Below are positions 34,260 to 45,341 of a stretch of 64,000 bases of DNA, in pieces. Position 1 is the first letter of the stretch; the number at the start of each line of letters is the position of its first letter. Origin of the DNA: Arthrinium phaeospermum (taxonomy: Eukaryota; Ascomycota; Sordariomycetes; Amphisphaeriales; Apiosporaceae). Under the pieces are notes generated by a model. The model worked only from the letters and a program-made list of their open reading frames with translations. It did not search any database and had not been told where the DNA came from. The stretch spans positions 372,001-436,000 of the forward strand of contig QYRS01000002.1 in NCBI GenBank assembly GCA_006503535.1, in the 5' to 3' direction. The translations under genes and the position numbers were made by a program.

Positions 34260-35987
34260 GTGGGATGCTCGTGGGAAGGAATGTGATTTTGGAACTGAGA
34301 GAAGGGGATTTGATGATGATGTAATGGGAGCAGTGCGTCAAGGAATGGGGCAACCGGAGTTGGAGTCGGAACTAATGTATTACTGCAAAACATGTTATGA
34401 ACATCAGATACGATCTAGTCAAATGATTTAATCCATTTTATAGGAATATCTGGTTTGATGTTGCGATTGTTCAAATGGCATGTTTCTCAATTGACAGATT
34501 CCTCGACGCTGCAAGTTTCCCGCCGTGATCACAAAGCAGTTAAGCTTATGAGCCAAACAAACAATGCGCTTCTACGTGTACCAACCAGCAGTCACGAGCA
34601 TCCGAAAAGACACGAGGCTCAAGGAACAGCACTCCTGTCTCCCCACAGGTCAACCCGGGTTTCTTACCACATATGTAGAAAGCGAGTGCCGATCTCCTAG
34701 GCCCGAGGACTCGCCCACAATGCTGAATCGGAATCGACAGATGGAGAGATGGCCTCTGATTGGCGCGCCTATAGCCTTCTCCGCATGACGTCTTGGTGTT
34801 GTAGGCGATGTGGGGAATCCATCTCCATCCTTTTGGTTTGGGGGGAAATGGGGAAACACCACCCATCACCAACTCAGGTGTTGCTTCCACCAGGGCTCAG
34901 CCATTCAGCTTCAATAAGTAAGCGAGTTCCGAATTGACATGAATCGATGAATCGAAACATCTCTTCATGCTGGCTGTGATGGCTTGCCGTCGGACCCGCG
35001 CTACACACCACTTTCCTCATTCCTATCCCGGTGGCCCGGCTTCCCGCTCATCGTTGGGATGCCGTCCGCCACCCGGCCCTTGCAGCTCTTCATGTTCCAA
35101 AGAGCCGCAACGGCTTCCGTCAAAGTGGAACAGGATACTGTACATGCGTAGTAGAGCTGAGCTCGTTTCACTGCCCTTGGACATGGATAAGTGTGATGGG
35201 GAGCTGAGCTAAACTACCGGTGACTGGCTGTCAGGATTCTCCGTCTTAGCACGACCCACCAAATCCTGGGCTCCTCACCCACACCCACCCCGGCTTTCCC
35301 CGTGGGGCTCTCTCTCTCATGTTTTTCTCGTATGGGACCAAAACTCCCGCGCAGCACCAACGTCGGCTCTCACCATGATTACCTTGGCAAGAGAGTCCCA
35401 CTTGAGGGTCGGACCACTTCTGCCAGCGGTTTCTGCGGTGGCCTTTTCGGCCCTTTTGATTCGAATGTCTGGGGTTTCCCGATTATGACCTCACTGTCCC
35501 CCCGCTGGCCGTTGCGGATAGATCGTGGGAGCCTAGGAAATCCAGATAACTCCAGGCGCACCAGTCAGGTGCTTATCGATTGATGCCGTGGACTTTAGTC
35601 CATGGGACCGGCGCGCGGCAGTAGGACGGTGGAGTCCCCAGTTCCAGGATGGTGAACGCCAATGCGGCTATGGGGACCGACGGCCGGGGAGCAGGACAAG
35701 GGGTGGTTATGGACGAACAGAGACCGCCTGTGTGTGTGATTGAGATGCATGGCCAAGACGAATATAAAGTAGTGATCGTCCTCCCATTCTCTGGTTCCTG
35801 CTGTTCTGTCTTACTCAAGTCGCTACGGAGGAACTCGACTCCCGATATTGAACTGACTTAAGTGATCGTCGCCCAGCAAATGTGCTGTTAGCCACAAGTC
35901 ATCGGTCAGGCCTTGACTTGCCCACAACTCAACAGCAACGAGAGTTGCCAGCCAATGTTCCCAGCTTAGACCATCAAGCCCTTCATC
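34260..35987. other. Intergenic, no supported gene
   Basis: 1.7 kb upstream of the hexose transporter. Only short frames on both strands. A TATA box (TATAAAG) lies at 35763-35769. Confidence 0.6.
35763..35769 (+). promoter_or_regulatory. TATA box upstream of the sugar transporter
   Basis: TATAAAG about 220 nt before the ATG at 35988; followed by a CT-rich tract (CGTCCTCCCATTCTCTGG region) common at fungal start sites. Confidence 0.4.
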
Positions 35988-37680
35988 ATGTATACCATTA
36001 CGAACATCTACGGTACGTGTTGTCAACTCCCATCATTGGACAATGACTAGAGATCACACATTCTGGTGAACCCTCTACTGACGCTTTACGCAACTTACCA
36101 GTCCTCGCCGCCTTCGGCACCATCGGCGGCGCCCTCTTCGGCTTCGATATCAGCTCCATGTCGGCCTGGATCGGGGCCGACCAGTACCTCGACTACTTCG
36201 GCTCCCCGGACTCGAACCTGCAGGGCGGCATCACGGCCTCCATGTCGGCCGGCTCCTTCGTCGGCGCCATCGCTTCGGGCTGGCTCGCTGATGGGCTGGG
36301 CAGGAAGGGCGCCCTCATGATCGCCTCCGTCGTCTGGATGATCGGTGCCGCGCTCCAGTGCAGCGCCCAGAACGTCGCTCACCTGGTTGCCGGCCGTGTC
36401 ATCTCGGGTCTCGCCATCGGTGTCACTTCTTCTCAAGTATGTGTCTATCTGGCTGAGCTGGCACCCGGACGGATTAGAGGTCGCATCGTGGGCATCCAAC
36501 AATGGGCCATTGAATGGGGCATCCTGATCATGTACCTGATCTCCTACGGCTGCGCCAAGGGCATGACGGGCCCCGAAGCCTTCCGCGTCGCCTGGGGCGT
36601 CCAGGGCATTCCCGGTGCCATCCTACTGGCCGCGCTCTTCTTCTTCCCCGAAAGCCCCCGCTGGCTCGCCGGCAAGGAGCGCTGGGACGAGTGCCTCGAC
36701 ACCCTGGCCCTGCTCCACGCCAAGGGCGACCGCACTGACCCGACTGTCCTGGCCGAGTACGACGAGGTGCGGGAAGCCGCGCGCATCGCCGCCGAGTCCC
36801 GCGACGTCAGCTTCATGGGTATGTTCGGCCGCGGCGTCTGGAAGCGCACCATGTGCGGCGTCACGGTGCAGATGTGGCAGCAGCTCCTGGGCGGCAATGT
36901 CGCCATGTACTATCGTCTACATCTTCCGGATGGCCGGCATGACGGGCGACACGGCGCTGTACTCGTCGGCGATCCAGTACGTCATCTTCCTCGTGACGAC
37001 GGGCTTCGTCCTGCCCTACATCGACCGCGTGCCCCGGCGCCTGCTCTTCCTCGTCGGCGCCGTCGTCTGCATGGCCCTGCACTTCACCATCGCCGGCCTC
37101 ATGGCCAGCTACGGCCACGCCGTCCCCGACATCGACGGCAACGCCAACCTCCGCTGGGAGCTCCCCGGCGGCGGGCCCGCCAAGGGCGTCATCGCCTGCT
37201 CCTACATCTTTGTCGGCGTGTACGGTCTGACCTGGGCGCCCGCCGCCTGGATCTACGCCTCCGAGGTCTTCCCCTCAAGTACCGCGCCAAGGGCGTGGGA
37301 CTGTCGGCCGCCACCAACTGGATCTTCAACTTCGCGCTGGCCTACTTCGTCGCGCCCGCGTTTACCAACATTCAGTGGAAGACGTACATCATTTTCGGCG
37401 TCTTCTGCGCCGCCATGTTCTTCCACATCTTCTTCACGTATCCCGAGACAGCTGGTAAGTTCCTTTCCCCCTTATTCCATCTGTATCCTGTATGAAAGGT
37501 TGACTGACTTGTGTCCTGCTAGGCCGTACGCTCGAGGAGATCGACCTTGTCTTCGAGACCAACACGCCGCCGTGGAGGAGCAACCGCCTCGAGCGCGACG
37601 CGTTCGAGCGCCGCGTCGAGGCTGTGCGGCACCAGAAGAAAGAGGAGGATATCGAGGTTGGTCAGGCGGAGCATGTATAG
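35988..37680 (+). CDS. MFS hexose transporter, frame broken twice
   Basis: Sugar/H+ symporter-type major facilitator of the plasma membrane. Exons: 35988-36012, 36102 to about 37455, and a last one ending 37680. Start MYTITNIYVLAAFGTIGGAL is typical of fungal high-affinity glucose transporters. Other landmarks: FGFDISSMSAWIG, GRVISGLAIGVTS, QQWAIEWGILIMYLISYG, FFPESPRWLAGKERWDE, QMWQQLLGGN, TWAPAAWIYASEVFP, NWIFNFALAYFVAPAF, and PETAGRTLEEIDLVFE across the last intron. About 12 membrane helices. Two frame breaks: near 36915 (in MYY|IVYIF, equivalent to a 2-base loss or 1-base gain) and near 37275 (TTCCCCTCAAG where the conserved FPLKYRAKG needs one more C). Both are inside highly conserved sequence, so error in the assembly is likelier than true decay. 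Confidence 0.88.
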
Positions 37681-38076
37681 AGGAAAGGGGTCATATCTGC
37701 TTTACTAACTTCTTTTCCTACTTCATTGCCCAGTAAATGGCATAATTGATATAGATTGCTGATTAGAGAGAACTACAGCAATGGCTATAATTACAGGCTC
37801 GCTGCTGCTTGGGCTTACATGACACTAATGCACGATGGTCTCTGTAGGTGCACTATATTGTGAAGGTCGATTTGAAAGTGTTTTTAGTCTTTCGAGGAAG
37901 GCCATCAAGGCAGCAATCAATCCACTATTCTGAAAGTCAATGAGAGAGGATAAGTTCTATTGCACTAAATTCGTATCGTTATCGCCCAAGACATTACCAA
38001 TGTTACGAGTCGAAGCCAATTAGAGGTATTAGGAATGTGAGGCTAACTGTATTAGAAACTACTTAAGCCCCGAGAT

Positions 38077-38093
38077 TTCACTGCAATTTTAGG
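38077..38093 (+). repeat. Dispersed motif copy, TTCACTGCAATTTTAGG
   Basis: One of three direct copies in this intergenic stretch. Followed by CTCTGCAAGGTAGACA; the copy near 62597 is likewise followed by TGTTGCAAGGT. Confidence 0.6.
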
Positions 38094-38368
38094 CTCTGCA
38101 AGGTAGACAACACAGACTCAAATTGGAGGAGTGTCAAACATGATTAATTCAGCATCGCTCTCAAGCCTAATCCGTGTGCCCATAATACAGCAGTAAAACC
38201 ACACGCTGTTGTTCAACCAGCGGAACGAACAGTAACTCGGGTGCTGTAGAGTCAATAATATAAGCTCGAAATGGAAGAGGATCTAGCTTTGTTGGTCATG
38301 AACTTTGTGGTCACAGTCTTCTTTCACCGCAGTTGTGGGCGTCGCAAGGGGGAAATGATGCAGGTTGC

Positions 38369-38384
38369 TTCACTGCAATTTAGC
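38369..38384 (+). repeat. Dispersed motif copy, TTCACTGCAATTTAGC
   Basis: One T shorter than the consensus. 292 bases after the 38077 copy. Confidence 0.55.
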
Positions 38385-38526
38385 TGTCGTAGAGGGAACA
38401 AAAACAAGATGATGACATACGCTTCCTATCCAATCCCCTCATACCGACTTCGTCTCCCCCCCTTGCTGCTGTGAGTCGGCTATGCCCATAGTCAAATCTT
38501 CGAGGTTTCGACACAAGCTGAGCCCC

Positions 38527-38543
38527 TTCACTGCATTTCTAGC
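38527..38543 (+). repeat. Dispersed motif copy, TTCACTGCATTTCTAGC
   Basis: Two mismatches to the consensus. Followed by TCGTAGACAATTAACAAGG, which resembles the TCGTAGAGGGAACAA after the previous copy, so similarity extends some 15 bases. Confidence 0.55.
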
Positions 38544-39262
38544 TCGTAGACAATTAACAAGGCTTAAACTGGAAGGCCTTCGAATTGATTGGCCGAATAT
38601 TATGCAGATCTGCCTTTTTAAAGCACTGGGCCAACTTTATTTGTCGCTCATCACTCAAGTCTGCCTTGGATGTGCGTGGCAGCGTGGTGCCTTCATGAAA
38701 GCAAGGATCACAGCTAGGCTTGGCAAGCCCATACTTTTTAACTTGATTGGACCTCACTCTTCCGGTCAGCCTGCATTATGAACACCGCAGCATCAAAGAC
38801 ACAAGGCAGAATGGGAGTTCTAAGCTTTTCCAAAATATCGCACATAAATGTACACCCTGTAGCCACGCCATTTGCCCAGGGACCAACCACCAAGTAGCGA
38901 AAAAACGCCCCATCGATGCAACCTCGACCCTTGAATAACTCGGGATATCATCGAGAAGAACCGGTAAACTCCGCGTTATCTTTCTTCGCAAAAATGCTAC
39001 TGCCGTAGAAGCCGTTAACTCGAGCCTCACGTCTTGCAACCGCTTGGTAAACCCCTTTGGAGCCTCCGTTCGCACAGCTCTACCCCTTTTCTGTCGTCTT
39101 CTTCCACCCCCACCTGATTGGATCTAGCCGGTCCGGGATAGGACCACGGCCCCCTTTCTGGGGTGGATATCAAAACACTCTACTTCTTGCAGCATCGATC
39201 ACCAACTGTTGTGACACGCTGAAATGCTGTTCTTTTCACTTCAACTCTCGCCATTCAAGCAC

Positions 39263-41251
39263 TTAGTCGATCTTGATGGACGAGTAAATCTTGTGGACGA
39301 ACCACCAGCTCGAGAAGAAACCGATAGAGCCTGTTGTGGTGTTAGATATGGCATGATCAGAAGCGAGGATAGGGGTTTGCTTACCAGTGAGAATGAAGAA
39401 CAGGAACGACAGCAGCGCACTGTATCCGATGTAGAGCACAGTCCCGGACCAGCTGCCCAAGGCCAACTTGCTGACCAGGTAGATCAGGGCGTTGGCGAAG
39501 ATGTACGCGGCGCTCATGCCGGCCGCGAGGAAGGACCGCCACTGCCAGTTGTAGTTCTCGGCGCAGCAGGAAGTGACCATGAGCACGGTGACGGCGGCGC
39601 AGGTGATGATCATCAGGCCGTAGCAGAGGAAGAGGAAGCCGAACATGTAGTAGATCTTGCTGAACCAGATGGAGCTCATGATGAAGTTAGCTCACGAAGA
39701 TGGCACCAAAGGGCAGGATACCACCAGCAACATGCTGGGGACGGGCTCAGGTAGGTCGTGGTGGGCGGGATCTGCGGGGGATCTGGTTGGTGCGCACGGG
39801 GGGCTCAAAAGCCGGGGCGCGGAAACCGAGCCACGAACCGGCGAAGGAAAGCGGGATCGAGATGATGAACCAAATGCCGATAATGACAAGCATGGTGCTC
39901 ATAGGGACAGCTCCGGCAGACTGGTTGGCCCAGAGGAAGAGGTTGAGGAAGAAGAATGTGGCAAAAACAATACCCGGGACCAATAGGGGGGTCAGGCCGA
40001 TGTTGAGCTTCCACTTCTCGCCGTTCAGCGACTTGTAGACTCTAGCAGACGAGTAACCACCGACAAAGCCGAGGATAGTGTAGAGAAGAATCATGATGGT
40101 GCCGAGGGAGCCACGGTTCGAAGGAGACAGGAAGCCGAGCAGAGCAAAGCAGATGGTAAAGCCAGTCATGACAAATAGCTGAGCCATTACCCAGGAAGAT
40201 GGAGAGCAGAAGAGGGTGCGGGAGTGCGGAACACATCGCCATGCACCAGTTTCCAGCCGGAATCCTCCTGGACACCATCTTCGAGCGCCGAAGTACCGGA
40301 GAGGTCGTCGAGGTTGATCTGGTCGAGACGGTTGTATCGCGCAATATCCTTCTTCAGGGCCCTGAACAGCACCGAGGTGACGGTAATGGTGAGGACCACG
40401 ACGACAACGGCCGAGTTGATGAGAGAGAACCAGTGAATCTTGGGGTCGAAGACGTGCAGGTATTTGTCCCACCGAGTAGCCAGGCGGTAGGCGAGCGAGT
40501 CCAGTAGACGCTGTAGGTAAAGTGGACCTTGGTCTTGCCATCCTCCGCCAACATGACAGGAGGCAAATTGTCGTTCAAGCAGGACTTGCTGTCGACGGCG
40601 CCGCTGTAAGCCTTGGAATCGGGTTGCACTATAACTCCGACCACCCGCAGCTGGTTTGGGTCCCCGCCGACCTCGTGGTACTCGACGACGATGTCGTAGT
40701 GGTTGTTGAAGTAGGGCTTTCGTTCGGCCGCGTCGAGGTTTACCTGGCCGAGCTGGAAGCCAGGGCTGTAGAAGGTGGTGCTAGTGATCTCGTCGATGAT
40801 CTTCTGGCCGGCAGGGAGCCCGTCGACGAGCCAGTTGATGGCGTAGCCTTGCATGATGCGCTTGTTGACAAAGTGGGCGGATTCCTCGTCGTAGACGGAC
40901 TCGCAGAGCGACTTGCAGGTCTGGTTGTGGCCCATCTCCAGCTGGAACCCAGGTCATGATGCGGTCGCCGAACAGTATGCTGCCTAGACTCTCCGACACG
41001 TATTTGGGATCGGGCGGCTGGCAGAATCGGAAGCGCTCGTGGTAGTAGTCGTAGGACATGACGGAGTGGAGGACACCATCTTGGGAGGCAGCGACCGGCT
41101 TGACGCTGTTCACGTATAGGGGCACGCTGGCATCTTTCTTGTAGGAGGTCGGCGCGACACCGGGGAGGTAGAAGGCGGATGTGAGTTGAGGTATGGCGAG
41201 GAGAGTCGCGATCAACGTCGCCGAGGACGTTGCGCCGATGGTGCCTCGCAT
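39263..41251 (-). CDS. TM9SF/EMP70 nonaspanin, frame broken repeatedly
   Basis: Nonaspanin (TM9 superfamily) of endosome/Golgi membranes. ATG 41251; signal peptide ending QLTSA, then the conserved FYLPGVAPTSY. Lumenal part: LGSILFGDRI, MGHNQTCKSLC, RIMQGYAINWLVDGLPAG. Membrane part: HWFSLINSAVVVVVL, ALKKDIARYN, SGWKLVHGDVFR, QLFVMTGFTICFALLGF, SPSNRGSLGT, ILGFVGGYSSARVYK, and the end GFFSSWWFVHKIYSSIKID after a last intron (GTAAGC..ACAG). The C-terminal KID fits the KxD/E COPI-sorting signal of TM9 proteins. The frame changes at least six times (near 40960, 40490, 40225, 40190, 39780, 39690), several at GG/GGG or C runs. All expected conserved blocks are present in order, so the gene is probably intact in the organism. 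Confidence 0.88.
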
Positions 41252-42070
41252 GGCGAAGGAGGATAAAAAGGAGGGCTAACTGCAACAATTGGATCAATTA
41301 GTTACTCGGCTTCACGATGCAGGTAGAACGTGCTCGAGTTTTCCCATGCAAGTAACGTAGGGCTGATGGTTCTCAATCGAAGATGGACATTGAATGCATG
41401 TGGAAAGGCAAGGTGGCAGGGTTGGCGAGGATGACGGAAGATTGCGACGTGGACTGATCAGCAAGACGAGGGAGCTATGGACACTTACGTATGCAGATAC
41501 ACAAATGTTTTGGAGGGGGTAGCAGGTTAAAGGGACACCAGAGCGCAGGTGTTCACATCAAGGGATTGGCTGTATCTCCAATCCTGACTGCGACCTTGTG
41601 GTGATTCAGGGAGTTGGTCTATCCTTCGAGAATTCCTTGTGAAATGACAACACCAACAATTTTCAGGAGCAGCTTGGTCAAGTGCTTGGAGGTTTGATGC
41701 AGCAGTAGCTGACGGCCTAGCATGCATGGCCTTCTTCTGTCACTAGCGGCGCATTCAGTTTGATCCAGTCGGGAATGGGGCCCTGCTAGGTCCCAATAGC
41801 TGGGCCTCCTGGTTACGGTTTAGCTGTCCCCAGTGCACAGGCACCCAAGCCGGTACGTTAAATCCGATTTTCCGACAGGGGTGCTTGCTACTGGACCTGC
41901 AAATCTGCAAACTCACAGGCGGGAGGCTGCTGGAAGACAGTGGGGCGCCTCTTGCTTATCGCGCCTTATCGCTACTTTTTTGTCTCTGAACTTTTTTTGA
42001 GTTGGTACAATCCATCGGCCGTCTCCCCCAGATTGTATCACCAAACAGCAAAACAGAACCGCCAAACAAG
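41252..42070. other. Divergent promoter, TM9SF and neuroguidin-like gene
   Basis: 820 bp between two head-to-head genes. No coding sequence. T-rich tracts (CTTTTTTGTC, CTTTTTTTGAG) lie 70-90 nt before the plus-strand ATG at 42071. Confidence 0.6.
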
Positions 42071-43208
42071 ATGGCAGCCCTCACTTCTCTGCCAGCATTG
42101 CTGGACACTTTGACTCAGTCATTGACTTCCGCCTACGAAGCCACCCCGAAACTGGCCGGCATTGAGCCTCCCCAGAATGGCGTGTCCCTGCTCGATACCA
42201 AGAACGAACTGCTTCTGTCCTACCTGCAGAACCTCGTCTTCCTCCCTCTTGAAGATCCGAAACGCAAAAAACTCCGACGAAGATGACTCGGACCTGTCAA
42301 ACACCGTAGTCGAGAAGCTGGTCGAGCTGCGCCTCTACCTCGAGAAGGGCGTTCGCCCCCTGGAAGAAAAGCTCGAGTACCAGCTCGACAGAATGCTGCG
42401 CGCCGCCGACGACACCGAACGCCAGACCCAGAACGCCGCCCACAGCGCCGCCATGCGGGAAGCCGAAGAGTCCGACGAAGAAGAGGAAAGCGACGCGGAG
42501 GGTGGCGCCACCATCAACGGCGGTGCCCCCGTGGTGGACAAGAACGCCAGCTCGGCCCTGCCCAGCTTCGGCTTCCAGGCCTCCAAGAACCCCGCCGGCA
42601 TGGCCGCCGCCGCCGCGTCCGACGCCGACCGCAGCGGCGTGTACCGCCCGCCCAAGATCAGCGCGACCGTGATGCCCACGACGGAGCGCCGCGAGGCCCG
42701 GGACCGCGCCCGCCCCGGCCGCTCGGCCACCATGAACGAGTTCGTCAACGAGGAGGTGCTGGACCAGCCCCTGGCGCAGCCCAGCGTGGGCACCACCATC
42801 GTGTCGGGCGGCCGCGGCATGAAGACGGCGTACCAGAAGGCCGACGAGGACCGCCGCCGCGACTACGAGGAGACCAACTTCACGCGCCTGCCCGCCGAGA
42901 GCAAGAAGGACCGCACCAAGCGCAACAAGGAGCAGGGGCGCACCGGCGCCATGCAGTTCGGCGGCGAGGACTGGCGCGACCTCGGCAACGTCGACCGCAT
43001 CGACCGGCTCACGCGCAAGAAGCCCTCGGGCGCCAGCGGCACAAAGGCCCTGCTCGAGAACAGCCGCAAGCGCGGCCGCGAGGTCGGCGACGGCGACCGC
43101 AACAGCGGCTTCAACAGCAACACCCGCGAGATTGTCGGCGGCGGCTACCAGAAGCGCGTCAAGACCATGGACGGCCAGAGGGGTGGCGGCAAGCGTGCCA
43201 AGAGGTGA
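42071..43208 (+). CDS. lcp5: Neuroguidin/Lcp5-like ribosome-biogenesis protein
   Basis: Sas10/Utp3/C1D family protein, similar to human NGDN and yeast Lcp5, a U3 snoRNP-associated factor of 18S rRNA processing in the nucleolus. About 378 residues, single exon. N-terminus MAALTSLPALLDTLTQSL then KNELLLSYLQNLVF(L)LLKIRN, the Sas10/C1D helix pair; then VVEKLVELRLYLEKGVRPLEEKLEYQLDR. An acidic linker (ESDEEEESDAEGG) follows. The C-terminal part has YRPPKISATVMP, ADEDRRRDYEETNFTRLPAESKKDR and a basic tail GGGKRAKR, as in fungal Lcp5. One frame break near 42242 at a CCC run (one C too many relative to the expected LLLKIRN). As the gene is expected to be essential, this is best read as a sequence error. 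Confidence 0.88.
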
Positions 43209-43677
43209 GGATGGAGTTGCTGCTTGGTGGATGTATAGTGTGTTTAGATTTTGACTGTTCTTGTACCGAGACGGTCTTGATACCCAAAATAAAAGTTAGA
43301 ATTTGGTTCATAAAACCCTCTCACTCCAGATATATGATTACTTAGATGTTTGTGTAGATTTACAGCTATATTCCAGCATATACTGTTGCCTTTTCGCTCG
43401 TACAAAATATCTGTCACATGCTCTGTTTAGCAAGTCGTTCTCACTTTTTCAGTCTTTCTCGATTTATCCAGATCGGATCCGCTGTGCCTAAACCCGAACG
43501 CCGTTTCCTGTTCTTCCCCAATAACCATTTACAATTTTCAGAACAGACTTGGTTAACTGTCTTGCCCAGGCTGCTTCCTGTCAGAATGCCAACCTATTTT
43601 TACCGCGACGATATCTGCCTGACCCCTTGCGCATTCCATGCCACTCCTTCTTTTCTCTGCCCAATAAGCCTCCCTCT
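43209..43677. other. Convergent 3' region
   Basis: Between the ends of the neuroguidin-like gene (+) and the monooxygenase (-). AT-rich, contains AATAAA-like CAAAATAAAAG near 43290. No gene. Confidence 0.6.
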
Positions 43678-45341
43678 TTAGAAGCTCTTGCCCGTATCCC
43701 TCTCGACCTCCTGGTGCTGCAGCCCCAGCCCGTTGCGCATCCGGTCCTCGACACGAACAATACGCTTCGGCAGCGCAGACCCAATGCCAAAGAAGACGAA
43801 GGCGGCCCACTTCCAGCGGAAGGGGTTGATGGTGACGCAGAACGCGAACCACCAGAGCAGCTCGAGGTAGGTGAAGAAGTCGAAGCGCCGGTCGGGGCCG
43901 TGGCCTTGAGGACCTTGGTCATGTCGATCCAGCGGCGCATCCAGAAGGGGCGGGGCCGCGTCAGGGGGTCGGCGAGGAACATCAACAGGATGCGGGTGTA
44001 GATGCCGATGTGCCAGTTGCCGACGGTGCCGATGGCGGACAGGTAGGTGCAGTTGATGGCCGAGACGGACGGGTGGGCGGGAAGGTCTGGAGGTACCAGT
44101 TGGGCGCGCCGTAGGGCTCCTCGAAGCAGTCGTCCGGCAGGAAGCTCAGCGAGGGCCGCTTGAAGCCCGTGGCCTGGACCACCATGTCGCCCTCGATGTG
44201 GACGGTGCGCCCCGGCCCCCCGGGCGGCACGCCCTTCTCGCGCTTGTTGACGAGGATGCCGCGGTCGGTGAAGTCCTGGATGTCGCAGCGCACCCACTCG
44301 GCGGCGCCGCTGCGCAGCTTGTCCATGACGTCCGAGTTGACCATGGGGGTGTCCATGAAGATGCCCTTGTTGTAGGGGGCCAGGTCCTCGAGGTCGCGGT
44401 AGAAGAGCTTGCGCAGCAGGAACTCGGGGATGAAGCTGAAGATGGTCTCCTGGCCGAAGATGTTGAGGGCGAGTAGCATGTTGACGATGGGGTTGCGCGG
44501 GATGATCCACTTGTCCGACCGGGCGATGATGTACACCTTCTTGGCACCCTCCTCGGCTGCGAACTCGAGCGCCTCGACGGCCGACGCGCCGCCGCCGATG
44601 ACGATCATGGTCTTGTCCTTGGCGGATTTTCTACGGGGAAAAGAATTATTAGCTCTCGATCAAACCGAAAATTCATATATGACCACTTACCCGGTCAATT
44701 GGCTGGAGTGGAACTTGGGCCCCTTGAACTTCTCCATGCCGTCGAGGTGCGGCATCTTGGGCTCGCCACAGGTACCGACGGCGGCGATAAGGCCTTCGTA
44801 AACGCCATTGGAGGGGTCATCCAGGACCCAGCGGCCCTTGTCGTCCTTGTAGACCTTCTCGATCTTCTTGTTGAACACGGTTTCTTGTCGAGTCCGTAGC
44901 GCTCCCAGACCTGGCGCACTGGCTGATGATCTGCTGTCGGTCCGGGTAGCCGCGCTCCCACTTCACCGAGGGGTGGAAGCGGTACATGAGCGAGTGGATC
45001 TGAAGGCTCGAGGTGTTGTTGACTTTCTGCATCAATCAAAAAGCATTAGTATATTGGCGATTGACCTGGCATTAGCTTGGCTCGACTTACACTCCAGATA
45101 CCACCGACATTCTTCTCGTCGCCCGCCTCGAATATGGTGACATCAAAGCCGTGGCCGACGCAGTGGGCAGCAGACGCGACACCGTGATGCCTGCACCGAT
45201 GATGGCGATCTTGGGCCGCGAAAGCTGCTCACCGGGCTTCGGGGGCGACGGCGACAGGATGAAGTCGATGATCCATTGCCACAGTTGGTAGACGAACAAG
45301 AACGGGTGGAACGGGTTCTCGACCTTGGATTCGGACGGCAT
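43678..45341 (-). CDS. Flavin-containing monooxygenase, frame broken
   Basis: FAD- and NADPH-dependent monooxygenase (FMO/Baeyer-Villiger type). ATG 45341, stop at 43678. Possible N-terminal membrane helix (FVYQLWQWIIDFIL). FAD fingerprint PKIAIIGAGIT..., then FEAGDEKNVGGIWS; SLQIHSLMYRFHPSVKW after the first intron; GLIAAVGTCGEPKMPHLDGMEKFKG; second dinucleotide fold TMIVIGGGASAVEALEFA; IIARSDKWIIPRNP; VQATGFKRPSLSFLP. The C-terminal part reads WHIGIYTRILLMFL, PFWMRRWIDM, then LELLWWFAFC and VEDRMRNGLGL. Two GT..AG introns lie near 45085-45028 and 44690-44635. Frame changes are needed near 45175, 44935-44880, 44065 and 43885, some next to G or C runs. Conserved blocks remain in order. Substrate cannot be inferred. 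Confidence 0.85.

Larger units (their letters stand above)
37681..39262. other. Intergenic stretch with three motif copies
   Basis: Separates the transporter (+) from the TM9SF gene (-); both 3' ends face it. No gene recognised. Three same-orientation copies of the dispersed TTCACTGCAATTTTAG-type motif lie at 38077, 38369 and 38527. Confidence 0.6.
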
